A DNA stretch of 6,608 bases from Parvibaculum sp. (GTDB taxonomy: Bacteria > Pseudomonadota > Alphaproteobacteria > Parvibaculales > Parvibaculaceae): contig JACIYQ010000078.1 in NCBI GenBank assembly GCA_014359855.1, forward strand, positions 1 through 6,608, written 5' to 3'. A program made the position numbers and the translations under genes. Positions 1 to 6,402 of this stretch are shown one piece after another. Numbering within the stretch: the stretch's first letter is position 1; each line of letters begins with the position of its first letter. The notes under the pieces are model-generated. The model did no database searches, was not told the origin of the DNA, and saw nothing but the letters and a program-made list of their open reading frames with translations.

Positions 1-1049
1 CGCTGGACGCCGCGCTCAGCCAGATCGAGCGCTCGTTCGGCAAGGGTTCCATCATGCGGCTCGGCAAGAACGAGCAGGTGGTGGAGATCGAATCCATTTC
101 CACCGGCTCGCTCGGGCTCGATATCGCGCTCGGCATTGGCGGGCTGCCCCGCGGCCGCGTCATCGAGATCTACGGGCCGGAATCGTCGGGCAAGACGACG
201 CTCGCGCTCCAGACCATCGCCGAAGCGCAGAAGGGTGGCGGCGTCTGTGCTTTCATTGATGCGGAGCATGCGCTCGACCCCGTCTATGCCCGCAAGCTCG
301 GCGTGCAGCTCGACGATCTCCTGATCTCGCAGCCCGACACGGGCGAGCAGGCGCTCGAAATCGCCGACACGCTGGTGCGGTCCGGTGCCGTGGATATTCT
401 CGTCGTCGACTCGGTGGCGGCGCTGACGCCCAAGGCCGAACTCGAAGGCGAAATGGGCGACTCGCTTCCGGGTCTCCAGGCGCGGCTCATGAGCCAGGCG
501 CTTCGCAAACTCACCGGTTCGATTTCCAAGTCGAACACGATGGTGATCTTCATCAACCAGATACGCATGAAGATCGGCGTGATGTTCGGCAGCCCGGAGA
601 CGACGACGGGCGGCAATGCGCTGAAGTTCTACGCTTCCGTCCGTCTCGATATCCGCCGCATCGGCGCGATCAAGGAGCGCGACGAGGTGGTCGGCAACCA
701 GACCCGCGTGAAGGTCGTCAAGAACAAGGTTGCACCGCCTTTCAAGCAGGTCGAGTTCGACATCATGTATGGCGAGGGCATCTCGAAAACGGGCGAACTG
801 GTCGATCTGGGCGTCAAGGCGGGTATCGTCGAGAAGTCCGGCTCCTGGTTCTCCTATAACAGCCAGCGCGTGGGGCAAGGCCGCGAGAACGCCAAACAGT
901 TCCTCAAGGACAATCCCGATATCGCCGCCGAGATCGAGCAGGCGATCCGCCAGAATGCGGGTCTCATCGCCGAGAAGATCATGGAAATGCCGGCCGGCGC
1001 CGAGAGCGACGATGACGGCGATGCGGATGACATGGAGGCGAGCGCCTGA
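1..1049 (+). CDS. recA: RecA recombinase (5'-truncated by window edge)
   Basis: RecA is the ATP-dependent DNA strand-exchange protein; it forms filaments on single-stranded DNA, drives homologous recombination and triggers LexA cleavage in the SOS response. The reading frame is already open at base 3 (LDAALSQIERSFGKGSIM), so the ATG at 54 is internal. By comparison with alphaproteobacterial RecA, roughly 20 N-terminal residues lie upstream. Visible landmarks are the Walker A motif GPESSGKT (174-197), the AEHALD segment carrying the catalytic glutamate (about 261-278), Walker B LVVDS (about 399-413), loop L1 EGEMGDSLPG (444-473), and loop L2 with NQIRMKIG through PETTTGGNAL (about 555-623). 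The C-terminus ends in the usual acidic tail (ESDDDGDADDMEAS). The core looks intact with no missing key residue. A strong intrinsic terminator follows 72 bases after the TGA. The promoter and any LexA box would lie upstream of the window, so SOS control cannot be judged here. Identification is essentially certain. Confidence 0.98.
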   Translation, partial: LDAALSQIERSFGKGSIMRLGKNEQVVEIESISTGSLGLDIALGIGGLPRGRVIEIYGPESSGKTTLALQTIAEAQKGGGVCAFIDAEHALDPVYARKLGVQLDDLLISQPDTGEQALEIADTLVRSGAVDILVVDSVAALTPKAELEGEMGDSLPGLQARLMSQALRKLTGSISKSNTMVIFINQIRMKIGVMFGSPETTTGGNALKFYASVRLDIRRIGAIKERDEVVGNQTRVKVVKNKVAPPFKQVEFDIMYGEGISKTGELVDLGVKAGIVEKSGSWFSYNSQRVGQGRENAKQFLKDNPDIAAEIEQAIRQNAGLIAEKIMEMPAGAESDDDGDADDMEASA

Positions 1050-1121
1050 CAGGCGCCGCCGGGCGGGCGAGACTGCCCTTTGACGGATTTCTCTGCTTCG
1101 GTTCGTTTGGCCGGGCATAAG

Positions 1122-1152
1122 AACGGCGCCGGGTACCCTCCGGCGCCGTTTT
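1122..1152 (+). terminator. Intrinsic terminator of recA
   Basis: A perfect 11-bp GC-rich stem, AACGGCGCCGG (1122-1132) with CCGGCGCCGTT (1140-1150), closes a 7-base loop and runs into TTTT (1149-1152) followed by CCTTT. It lies 72 bases past the recA stop and faces the recA direction. The stem, the short loop and the T-run are the classic rho-independent layout. It implies that recA transcription ends here and that alaS needs its own promoter. Confidence 0.9.
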
Positions 1153-1211
1153 CCTTTGAAACACGCCTTTTCGCCGCAGCCCGTTTCCATTGCCTTTTCC
1201 CGGGCCCATTC

Positions 1212-1240
1212 TGGACAGCCGGGAGGGCGACAGGTAAAAG
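1212..1240 (+). promoter_or_regulatory. Weak candidate promoter for alaS
   Basis: TGGACA (1212-1217) and TAAAAG (1235-1240) are spaced by 17 bases. They match the sigma70-type consensus TTGACA/TATAAT at 5 of 6 and 4 of 6 positions. A start near 1247 would give an alaS leader of about 90 bases. The preceding recA terminator makes a promoter somewhere in 1153-1338 necessary, but this exact site is only the best match I see by eye. Confidence 0.3.
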
Positions 1241-1260
1241 CTGGCACCTGTATTTGTTAA

Positions 1261-1318
1261 TGGAACCGGGCGGATAGGGGCGCGAGGCGCCCGCCAGAAT
1301 GTCCTCCTGAGGGTTCCA
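1261..1318 (+). promoter_or_regulatory. Structured leader / dyad upstream of alaS
   Basis: Two nested inverted repeats lie just before alaS. The outer pair is TGGAACC (1261-1267) with GGTTCCA (1312-1318), 7 perfect base pairs. The inner pair is GGGCGC (1278-1283) with GCGCCC (1287-1292) around a GAG loop. The outer stem ends 5 bases before the likely Shine-Dalgarno GGAAG (1324-1328). E. coli AlaS is known to repress its own transcription at a palindrome near its start site. A comparable autoregulatory role here is only an inference, and a stem of this size can occur by chance in GC-rich DNA. Confidence 0.35.
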
Positions 1319-1338
1319 AGAGCGGAAGCGCAAGCGAG

Positions 1339-4014
1339 ATGGCCGGCCTCAACGATATCCGACACAAGTTCCTGGAATTCTTCCGGCAGGAGGGCCACGA
1401 AGTCGTGCCGTCGGGTCCGCTCGTGCCGAATAACGATCCGACGCTGCTCTTCACCAATGCCGGCATGGTGCCGTTCAAGAACGTCTTCACCGGCCAGGAG
1501 ACGCGGCCCTACCGCCGCGCGGCCAGCGCCCAGAAATGCGTGCGCGCGGGCGGCAAGCACAACGATCTCGACAATGTGGGCTATACGGCGCGCCATCACA
1601 CTTTCTTCGAGATGCTCGGCAACTTCTCCTTCGGCGACTACTACAAGGAAGAGGCGATCAAATTCGCCTGGGACCTGATCACGAAGGAGTTTGCGCTGCC
1701 GGAAAGCCGCCTCATGGTGACGATCTATGAGGACGACGACGAGGCGCACGGGCTCTGGAAGAAGATCGCCGGGCTTTCGGACGACAAGATCGTCCGGCTC
1801 GGCGCCAAGTCGAACTTCTGGCAGATGGGCGACACCGGTCCTTGCGGGCCGAACTCGGAAATCTTCTACGACCATGGGGAGAAGGTGCCCGGCGGCCCGC
1901 CCGGCAGCCCGGACGAGGATGGCGACCGGTTCATCGAAATCTGGAACCTCGTCTTCATGCAGTATGAGCAGCATGGCGACGGTTCGCGGACGGGGCTCCC
2001 CAAGCCCTCGATCGACACGGGCATGGGCCTCGAGCGGATCGCGGCAGTGTTGCAGGGCACGCATGACAACTACTCGACCGATCTGATGCGGTCGCTGATC
2101 GTGGCGTCCGCCGATGCGTCGAATTCCGATCCCGACGGTCCCCATTCGGTGAGCCACCGGGTCATCGCGGATCATCTGCGCTCGACCTCCTTCCTCATCG
2201 CCGATGGCGTGATGCCGTCGAACGAAGGGCGTGGCTATGTGCTTCGCCGCATCATGCGCCGTGCCATGCGCCATGCGCAGATCGTCGGCGTGGCCGAGCC
2301 GCTGATGTACCGGCTGGTGCCGGCGCTCGTTCGCCAGATGGGCGATGCCTATCCGGAGCTCCGCCGCGCGGAGGCGCTTGTCACCGAGACGCTGAAGCTC
2401 GAGGAGACGCGCTTCCGCGATACGCTTGCGCGCGGATTGAGGCTTCTCGACGAGGAGGTCGAGGCGCTTGGCGGCAAGAGCGTGTTGCCCGGCGAGGTCG
2501 CTTTCAAGCTCTACGACACCTATGGCTTCCCGCTCGACCTGACGCAGGACGCGTTGCGTTCGCGGGGCCTGCGCGTCGATCAGACGGGCTTCGATGCGGC
2601 GATGGCAAAGCAGCGCCAGGATGCGCGCGCGGCCTGGGCGGGCTCGGGCGAAAAGGCGACGGAAGCTGTCTGGTTCGAGTTGCGCGAGAAGGCAGGCGCC
2701 ACCGAATTCCTCGGCTATGAATCGGAAATCGCGGAAGGTCAGGTCGTCGCGCTTCTTGTCGACGGCAAGCCGGTCGGGAAGATCGCGGCGGGGGAAGAAG
2801 CGGCAATCGTCACCAACCAGACGCCTTTCTATGGCGAATCCGGCGGCCAGGTCGGCGACACGGGCATTATTTTCTCGCCGGATGGCGCGGAGTTCCCCGT
2901 CATCGACACGGTGAAGAAGCTCGGCGACATGCATGTGCATCTCGGCAAGCTTGCGCGCGGACAGCTTGCGGTTGGCGACATCGTCGAGATGAAGGTCGAC
3001 AAGGGTCTGCGCGATGCGACGCGGGCCAATCACTCGGCGACGCACCTGCTGCATGAGGCGCTGCGCCGCGTGCTGGGCCCGCATGTCACGCAGAAGGGTT
3101 CGATGGTCGGGCCGGAACGGCTGCGCTTCGACTTCAGCCACCCCAAGCCGATGACGGCGGAAGAGATCGCCGAGGTCGAGACGATCGTGAACCGCGTGAT
3201 CCGTCAGAACGCGGAAGTCTCGACGCGGCTGATGACGCCGGACGACGCCATTGCGGCGGGCGCGCTTGCGCTCTTCGGCGAGAAATACGGCGACGAGGTT
3301 CGCGTGCTCGCGATGGGCCTCGACGAGGCGAAGGATAACGGCACCTATTCGGTCGAGCTCTGCGGCGGCACGCATGTGCGCCGCGCCGGCGACATCGCGA
3401 TCTTCAAGATCGTGAGCGAAGGCGCGGTCGCGTCCGGCATCCGCCGCATCGAGGCGCTGACGGGCGAGGGCGCGCGGCGCTATCTCGTGGAGCAGGAACG
3501 GACGCTGAAGGAAGCCGCGGGTGCGCTCAAAATCGCGCCGGAAGACCTTCCCTCCCGCGTCGTCTCGCTGATGGAGGAGCGCAAGCGTCTGGAGCGCGAG
3601 CTCGCCGAAGCGAAGAAGAAGCTCGCCATGGGTGGTGGCGCTGCCTCCGGCGGCGCTGCGGCGGCGCCGGTCGAGATGGTGCACGGCATCAAGTTCATAC
3701 CGCGCATATTAATGGGCGTTAGCCCGAAAGATTTGAAGAGCCTCGTCGACGAGATCGGTCGACAACACAGTGACTCGACAATCATTGCGCTTGCGTCGAA
3801 GGGAGATGACGGAAAAGCGGCAATCGTAGTTGGTGTCAGCGCGGATTTGATGTCGTCGAACAATGCTGTTGGTCTGGTCCAGATCGGGGCACAGCATATT
3901 GGCGGTAAGGGCGGTGGCGGACGTCCTGATATGGCGCAAGCGGGCGGACCAGACGGTGAGAGGCTGGATGAAGCGTTCGAAGCCATAAAGGCCGCAATCC
4001 AGCCAATGTCATAA
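1339..4014 (+). CDS. alaS: Alanyl-tRNA synthetase
   Basis: This cytoplasmic class II synthetase charges tRNA-Ala with alanine using ATP and hydrolyses mischarged Ser- and Gly-tRNA-Ala. At 891 aa it has the full bacterial length. The catalytic domain spans about residues 1-240, with class II motif 2 in RHHTFFEMLGNFSFGDY (85-101) and motif 3 GMGLER (228-233). A helical tRNA-recognition region runs to about 450. The editing domain has NQTPFYGESGGQVGDTG (493-509) and all four expected metal ligands: H565 and H569 (HSATH), C675 and H679 (CGGTH). A charged helical segment (about 715-763) and a Gly/Ala-rich linker (764-778) lead to the C-terminal C-Ala/DHHA1 domain with GGKGGGGRPDMAQAGG (855-870). 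The start ATG fits the family N-terminus and has GGAAG at 1324-1328, 10 bases upstream. Odd point: from residue 787 onward (base 3697) codon choice shifts abruptly toward A/T-ending and rare codons, although the protein still looks normal. The gene converges with icd; its terminator is probably the palindrome just after the stop. Confidence 0.98.
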   Translation: MAGLNDIRHKFLEFFRQEGHEVVPSGPLVPNNDPTLLFTNAGMVPFKNVFTGQETRPYRRAASAQKCVRAGGKHNDLDNVGYTARHHTFFEMLGNFSFGDYYKEEAIKFAWDLITKEFALPESRLMVTIYEDDDEAHGLWKKIAGLSDDKIVRLGAKSNFWQMGDTGPCGPNSEIFYDHGEKVPGGPPGSPDEDGDRFIEIWNLVFMQYEQHGDGSRTGLPKPSIDTGMGLERIAAVLQGTHDNYSTDLMRSLIVASADASNSDPDGPHSVSHRVIADHLRSTSFLIADGVMPSNEGRGYVLRRIMRRAMRHAQIVGVAEPLMYRLVPALVRQMGDAYPELRRAEALVTETLKLEETRFRDTLARGLRLLDEEVEALGGKSVLPGEVAFKLYDTYGFPLDLTQDALRSRGLRVDQTGFDAAMAKQRQDARAAWAGSGEKATEAVWFELREKAGATEFLGYESEIAEGQVVALLVDGKPVGKIAAGEEAAIVTNQTPFYGESGGQVGDTGIIFSPDGAEFPVIDTVKKLGDMHVHLGKLARGQLAVGDIVEMKVDKGLRDATRANHSATHLLHEALRRVLGPHVTQKGSMVGPERLRFDFSHPKPMTAEEIAEVETIVNRVIRQNAEVSTRLMTPDDAIAAGALALFGEKYGDEVRVLAMGLDEAKDNGTYSVELCGGTHVRRAGDIAIFKIVSEGAVASGIRRIEALTGEGARRYLVEQERTLKEAAGALKIAPEDLPSRVVSLMEERKRLERELAEAKKKLAMGGGAASGGAAAAPVEMVHGIKFIPRILMGVSPKDLKSLVDEIGRQHSDSTIIALASKGDDGKAAIVVGVSADLMSSNNAVGLVQIGAQHIGGKGGGGRPDMAQAGGPDGERLDEAFEAIKAAIQPMS

Positions 4015-4016
4015 GG

Positions 4017-4139
4017 CCGTACAATTAACCGTCATGACCCGCTTTATGCGGGTCATCCACGTCTTTCTTCTCAGGATGCCGCCAAAGACGTGGATGGCCC
4101 GGACAAGCCGGGCCATGACGAATTAGGTTTGTTGTACGG
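4017..4139. repeat. Cloverleaf-like palindromic intergenic element, possible bidirectional terminator
   Basis: This element fills nearly the whole gap between the convergent alaS and icd stops. Its parts are an outer stem CCGTACAA (4017-4024) with TTGTACGG (4132-4139); an inner stem CGTC (4030-4033) with GACG (4117-4120); hairpin 1 ATGACCCGC (4034-4042) with GCGGGTCAT (4048-4056), loop TTTAT; a central 10-bp stem CCACGTCTTT (4057-4066) with AAAGACGTGG (4084-4093), 17-base loop; and hairpin 2 ATGGCCCGG (4094-4102) with CCGGGCCAT (4108-4116), loop ACAAG. The arms 4030-4066 and 4084-4120 are inverted copies matching at 31 of 37 positions. On both strands a strong hairpin is followed by CCACGTCTTT, so it could end both transcripts, though the T-run is short. 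From memory, similar GTCATGGCC / CCACGTC palindromes recur between genes in Hyphomicrobiales genomes; I could not check copy number here. Confidence 0.85.
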
Positions 4140-4150
4140 AAGAGGCGGTA

Positions 4151-5374
4151 TCACCCTGCCTTCGCCAGCGCCTTTTCGAGATTGCTCGCTACCTTGTCGA
4201 GGAAGCCTTCCGTCGACAGCCACTTCTGCTCGGAGCCGACGAGGAGCGCGAGGTCCTTCGTCATGTAGCCGCTCTCAACCGTCGAGACGCAGACCTTTTC
4301 GAGCTTGTGCGCGAACTCCGCCAGCGCATCGTTGCCGTCGAGCTTTGCGCGATGCGTGAGGCCGCGCGTCCAGGCGAAGATCGAGGCGATGGAGTTGGTC
4401 GAGGTTTCCTCGCCGCGCTGATGCGCGCGGTAGTGGCGCGTCACCGTGCCGTGCGCGGCTTCGGCTTCCATGATGTCGCCATCCGGCGTCAACAGCACGG
4501 AGGTCATGAGGCCGAGCGAGCCGAAGCCCTGAGCGACCGAGTCCGACTGCACGTCGCCATCGTAGTTCTTGCAAGCCCAGAGATAACCGCCGGACCACTT
4601 CATCGCCGAGGCCACCATGTCGTCGATCAGGCGATGCTCATAGGTGATCTTCGCCGCGTCGAAGTCGCTCTTGAATTCCTTCTCGTAGATTTCCTGGAAG
4701 AGATTCTTGAAGCGCCCGTCATAGGTCTTGAGGATCGTGTTCTTGGTCGAAAGATAGACCGGGTATTTCCGGTCGAGGCCGTATTTCATGCAGGCGCGCG
4801 CGAAGTCGCGGATCGAATCGTCGAGGTTATACATGCCCATGGCGACGCCGCCGCCGGGGAAATTGAAGACTTCTTCCTCAATGCTCTCCTTGCCGTCTTC
4901 CGACACCCATTTCAGCGTGAGCCGTCCCTTGCCGGGGATCAGCATGTCGGTCGCCTTGTACTGGTCGCCGAAGGCGTGGCGGCCGATCACGATCGGCTCC
5001 GTCCAGCCGGGCACAAGGCGGGGAATGTTGCGGCAGATGATCGGCTCGCGGAAGACGGTGCCGCCCAGGATGTTGCGGATGGTGCCGTTCGGCGACTTCC
5101 ACATCTTCTTGAGCTTGAATTCCGTAACGCGCGCCTCGTCCGGCGTGATGGTGGCGCATTTCACGCCCACGCCGTGCCGCTTGATCGCTTCGGCTGCGTC
5201 GACCGTCACCTTGTCGCCGGTGGCGTCGCGGTGTTCCATGCCGAGGTCGTAATAGTCGAGTTCGAGGTCCAGATAGGGGAAGATCAGCTTGTCCTTGATC
5301 ATTTGCCAGATGATCCGGGTCATCTCATCGCCATCGAGATCGACCACGGGGTTTGCTACTTTGATCTTCGGCAT
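4151..5374 (-). CDS. icd: NADP-dependent isocitrate dehydrogenase
   Basis: The enzyme oxidatively decarboxylates isocitrate to 2-oxoglutarate with NADP+ in the TCA cycle and is a major NADPH source; it is cytoplasmic and expected to be a homodimer. The 407-aa product belongs to the eukaryote-like IDH subfamily (similar to human IDH1) that is usual in alphaproteobacteria, not the E. coli type. Visible signatures, numbered from MPKIKV, are GDEMTRIIW (15-23), TITPDEARV (75-83), KSPNGTIRN (93-101), GRHAFGDQY (131-139) with the substrate arginine R132, the metal-site aspartates in LIDDM (249-253) and YDGD (271-274), and HGTVTRH (308-314), where R313 and H314 fit binding of the NADP 2'-phosphate. 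The start at 5374 is chosen because GAAGGA lies 6 bases upstream and the protein then begins where the family does. In-frame ATGs further upstream (5398, 5464, 5503) would add 8-43 residues with no family match. The gene is divergent from trmJ and convergent with alaS. Confidence 0.97.
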   Translation of the reverse strand: MPKIKVANPVVDLDGDEMTRIIWQMIKDKLIFPYLDLELDYYDLGMEHRDATGDKVTVDAAEAIKRHGVGVKCATITPDEARVTEFKLKKMWKSPNGTIRNILGGTVFREPIICRNIPRLVPGWTEPIVIGRHAFGDQYKATDMLIPGKGRLTLKWVSEDGKESIEEEVFNFPGGGVAMGMYNLDDSIRDFARACMKYGLDRKYPVYLSTKNTILKTYDGRFKNLFQEIYEKEFKSDFDAAKITYEHRLIDDMVASAMKWSGGYLWACKNYDGDVQSDSVAQGFGSLGLMTSVLLTPDGDIMEAEAAHGTVTRHYRAHQRGEETSTNSIASIFAWTRGLTHRAKLDGNDALAEFAHKLEKVCVSTVESGYMTKDLALLVGSEQKWLSTEGFLDKVASNLEKALAKAG

Positions 5375-5380
5375 GGGGGG

Positions 5381-5386
5381 TCCTTC
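5381..5386 (-). promoter_or_regulatory. Ribosome binding site deciding the icd start
   Basis: Read on the - strand, GAAGGA is followed by six C residues and then ATG (5374-5372), an ideal 6-base spacing. The next upstream in-frame ATG (5398) is preceded by TTGCTCGT, with no purine-rich site. This supports the 407-residue protein over longer versions. Confidence 0.8.
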
Positions 5387-5408
5387 GACAGGTGACATAC
5401 GAGCAACG

Positions 5409-5440
5409 CGCGCGCGCCGGGAGGTTTCGGGCGCCGCGCG
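5409..5440 (-). promoter_or_regulatory. GC-rich hairpin in icd upstream region
   Basis: On the + strand, CGCGCGCGCC (5409-5418) pairs with GGCGC (5430-5434) and GCGCG (5436-5440), leaving C5435 as a single bulge and an 11-base loop. The left arm is part of an alternating CG run (5407-5417). If icd transcription starts near 5457, as a possible TATAGG -10 (- strand, 5471-5466) would suggest, this hairpin is in the icd 5' leader, about 35 bases before the start codon. Its function is unknown. The -10 has no convincing -35 partner, so the promoter assignment is weak. Confidence 0.4.
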
Positions 5441-5482
5441 GAGAGGCCGGGAAGCGGCCCACATCCCTATAACATTGCGGGA

Positions 5483-5506
5483 CGATTGATTAAAGACAGG
5501 CAATCG
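5483..5506. promoter_or_regulatory. Small dyad in the icd/trmJ divergent region
   Basis: CGATTG (5483-5488) and CAATCG (5501-5506) form a perfect 6-bp inverted repeat with a 12-base spacer, in the AT-richer part of the 180-base gap between the divergent icd and trmJ starts. The position suits an operator or promoter-proximal site serving either gene, but six matched bases are weak evidence. No well-matched trmJ promoter could be picked out; TTGATT (5486-5491), 17 bases before TATTGA (5509-5514), is a poor candidate overlapping this dyad. Confidence 0.25.
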
Positions 5507-5554
5507 CTTATTGACCGCGCGGCAGCTTCACCCAACCCGAATTGACGGAGCGGC

Positions 5555-6343
5555 ATGGCCGGAACCGATCGCAAAAAAAATGAGCTTGCGGCCCCCTCGC
5601 CGGGGCCTGCCGTTGTCCTCGTTGCCCCGCAACTGGGCGAGAATATCGGTACGACGGCGCGCGCCATGCTCAATTTCGGTCTCACGGACCTCCGGATCGT
5701 GCGTCCTCGCGACGGCTGGCCGAACGAGCGTGCCCGTGCGGCCGCCTCCGGCGCCGATATCGTCATCGACAATGTGCAGCTCTTCGACCGGACGGTGGAT
5801 GCGGTTGGCGGTCTCGATTATGTCGTGGCGACCACTGCGCGGGCCCGCGACATGGTGAAGCCGATTCTCACGCCCGAAACGGCTGCGGCGCGGATGCGGG
5901 AGGCCTTTGCGGGCGGCGGCCGGGCGGGGCTTCTTTTCGGGCCGGAACGCACCGGCCTCGAAAACGACGATCTGGCGCTTGCCGACGCGCTGATGATGGT
6001 GCCGGTGAACCCGGCCTTTGCCTCGCTCAATCTCGCCCAATGCGTGCTGCTCATGTCCTATGAGTGGCACAAGGCGGCCGATACGACCGAGGCGGAGCGG
6101 ATCGAGTACCAGCAGACGCGGCCGGCGAACAAGGAGGAGCTTCTCGGCTTCTTCGAGCACCTCGAAGGCGAACTCGACCGCTTCGGCTTCCTGAAGCCGC
6201 CCGAGAAGCGGCCATCCATGATCCGGAACCTCCGCAACATGTTCCAGCGGGCGGGCCTTACCGAGCAGGAAGTCCGGACGCTCAGGGGCGTGGTCGCCGC
6301 TCTGACGCGACGCTATCCTAAGGGCGAGGGGCCGGCGGAATAA
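5555..6343 (+). CDS. trmJ: tRNA (cytidine/uridine-32) 2'-O-methyltransferase, TrmJ family
   Basis: This SPOUT-class (TrmH/SpoU superfamily) enzyme is predicted to methylate the ribose 2'-OH of nucleotide 32 in the anticodon loop of certain tRNAs, using S-adenosylmethionine; such enzymes act as dimers with a trefoil-knot active site. The 262-aa length is close to E. coli TrmJ (246 aa). Motif 1 is NIGTTAR (30-36), with the conserved N30 and R36; motif 2 is FGPERTGLEN (128-137); motif 3 is PVNPAFASLNLAQ (150-162). The C-terminal tail, including EELLGFFEHLEGEL (194-207), NLRNMFQRA (225-233) and LRGVV (243-247), matches TrmJ better than TrmH or RlmB. Residues 1-17 are a short, poorly conserved extension. 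The ATG has GGAG (5547-5550) 4 bases upstream. It lies 210 bases before rpsD on the same strand, with a promoter between, so cotranscription is possible but not required. The exact target nucleotide is inferred from the family. Confidence 0.9.
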   Translation: MAGTDRKKNELAAPSPGPAVVLVAPQLGENIGTTARAMLNFGLTDLRIVRPRDGWPNERARAAASGADIVIDNVQLFDRTVDAVGGLDYVVATTARARDMVKPILTPETAAARMREAFAGGGRAGLLFGPERTGLENDDLALADALMMVPVNPAFASLNLAQCVLLMSYEWHKAADTTEAERIEYQQTRPANKEELLGFFEHLEGELDRFGFLKPPEKRPSMIRNLRNMFQRAGLTEQEVRTLRGVVAALTRRYPKGEGPAE

Positions 6344-6361
6344 GCCAATCCCGGCCGCCAT

Positions 6362-6390
6362 TTGACACCCCCGGTCCCCCGGGCTACAAC
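6362..6390 (+). promoter_or_regulatory. Sigma70-type promoter, probably for rpsD
   Basis: TTGACA (6362-6367) is a perfect -35 hexamer. After an ideal 17-base spacer comes TACAAC (6385-6390), which matches TATAAT at 4 of 6 positions. It sits 18 bases after the trmJ stop, and transcription would start near 6397, giving rpsD a leader of about 157 bases. It is the best promoter match in the window. Confidence 0.65.
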
Positions 6391-6402
6391 CCGCCTCGAA
6401 CA

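Noticed and set aside
54..56. ATG at 54 as the recA start
   Set aside because: The frame is open upstream to the window edge and encodes LSQIERSFGKGSI, a conserved RecA segment, so this is an internal methionine.
1260..1277. A five-codon upstream reading frame (MEPGG) before alaS
   Set aside because: It has no Shine-Dalgarno, no alanine codons as an attenuation leader would have, and is very short.
979..3684. A 901-codon open frame on the - strand opposite alaS
   Set aside because: It is the exact codon-for-codon complement of alaS, kept open only because alaS avoids TTA, CTA and TCA codons. The product is Arg/His/Ala-rich with no recognisable domain, and it runs into the recA terminator and recA itself.
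4030..4120. The cloverleaf in the convergent gap as a tRNA gene
   Set aside because: The arm lengths (9-bp arms with 5-base loops, 10-bp central stem with a 17-base loop) and the lack of T-arm and D-arm consensus bases do not fit a tRNA.
4307..5395. A 362-codon open frame on the + strand opposite icd
   Set aside because: It is an antisense shadow of a clearly real, family-matching gene; its composition is shadow-like (rich in R, A, H, V) with no known domain.
5490..5506. A CtrA-type TTAA-N7-TTAA site in the icd/trmJ gap
   Set aside because: Only the first TTAA (5490-5493) is present; seven bases later the sequence is CAAT, so the motif is incomplete.
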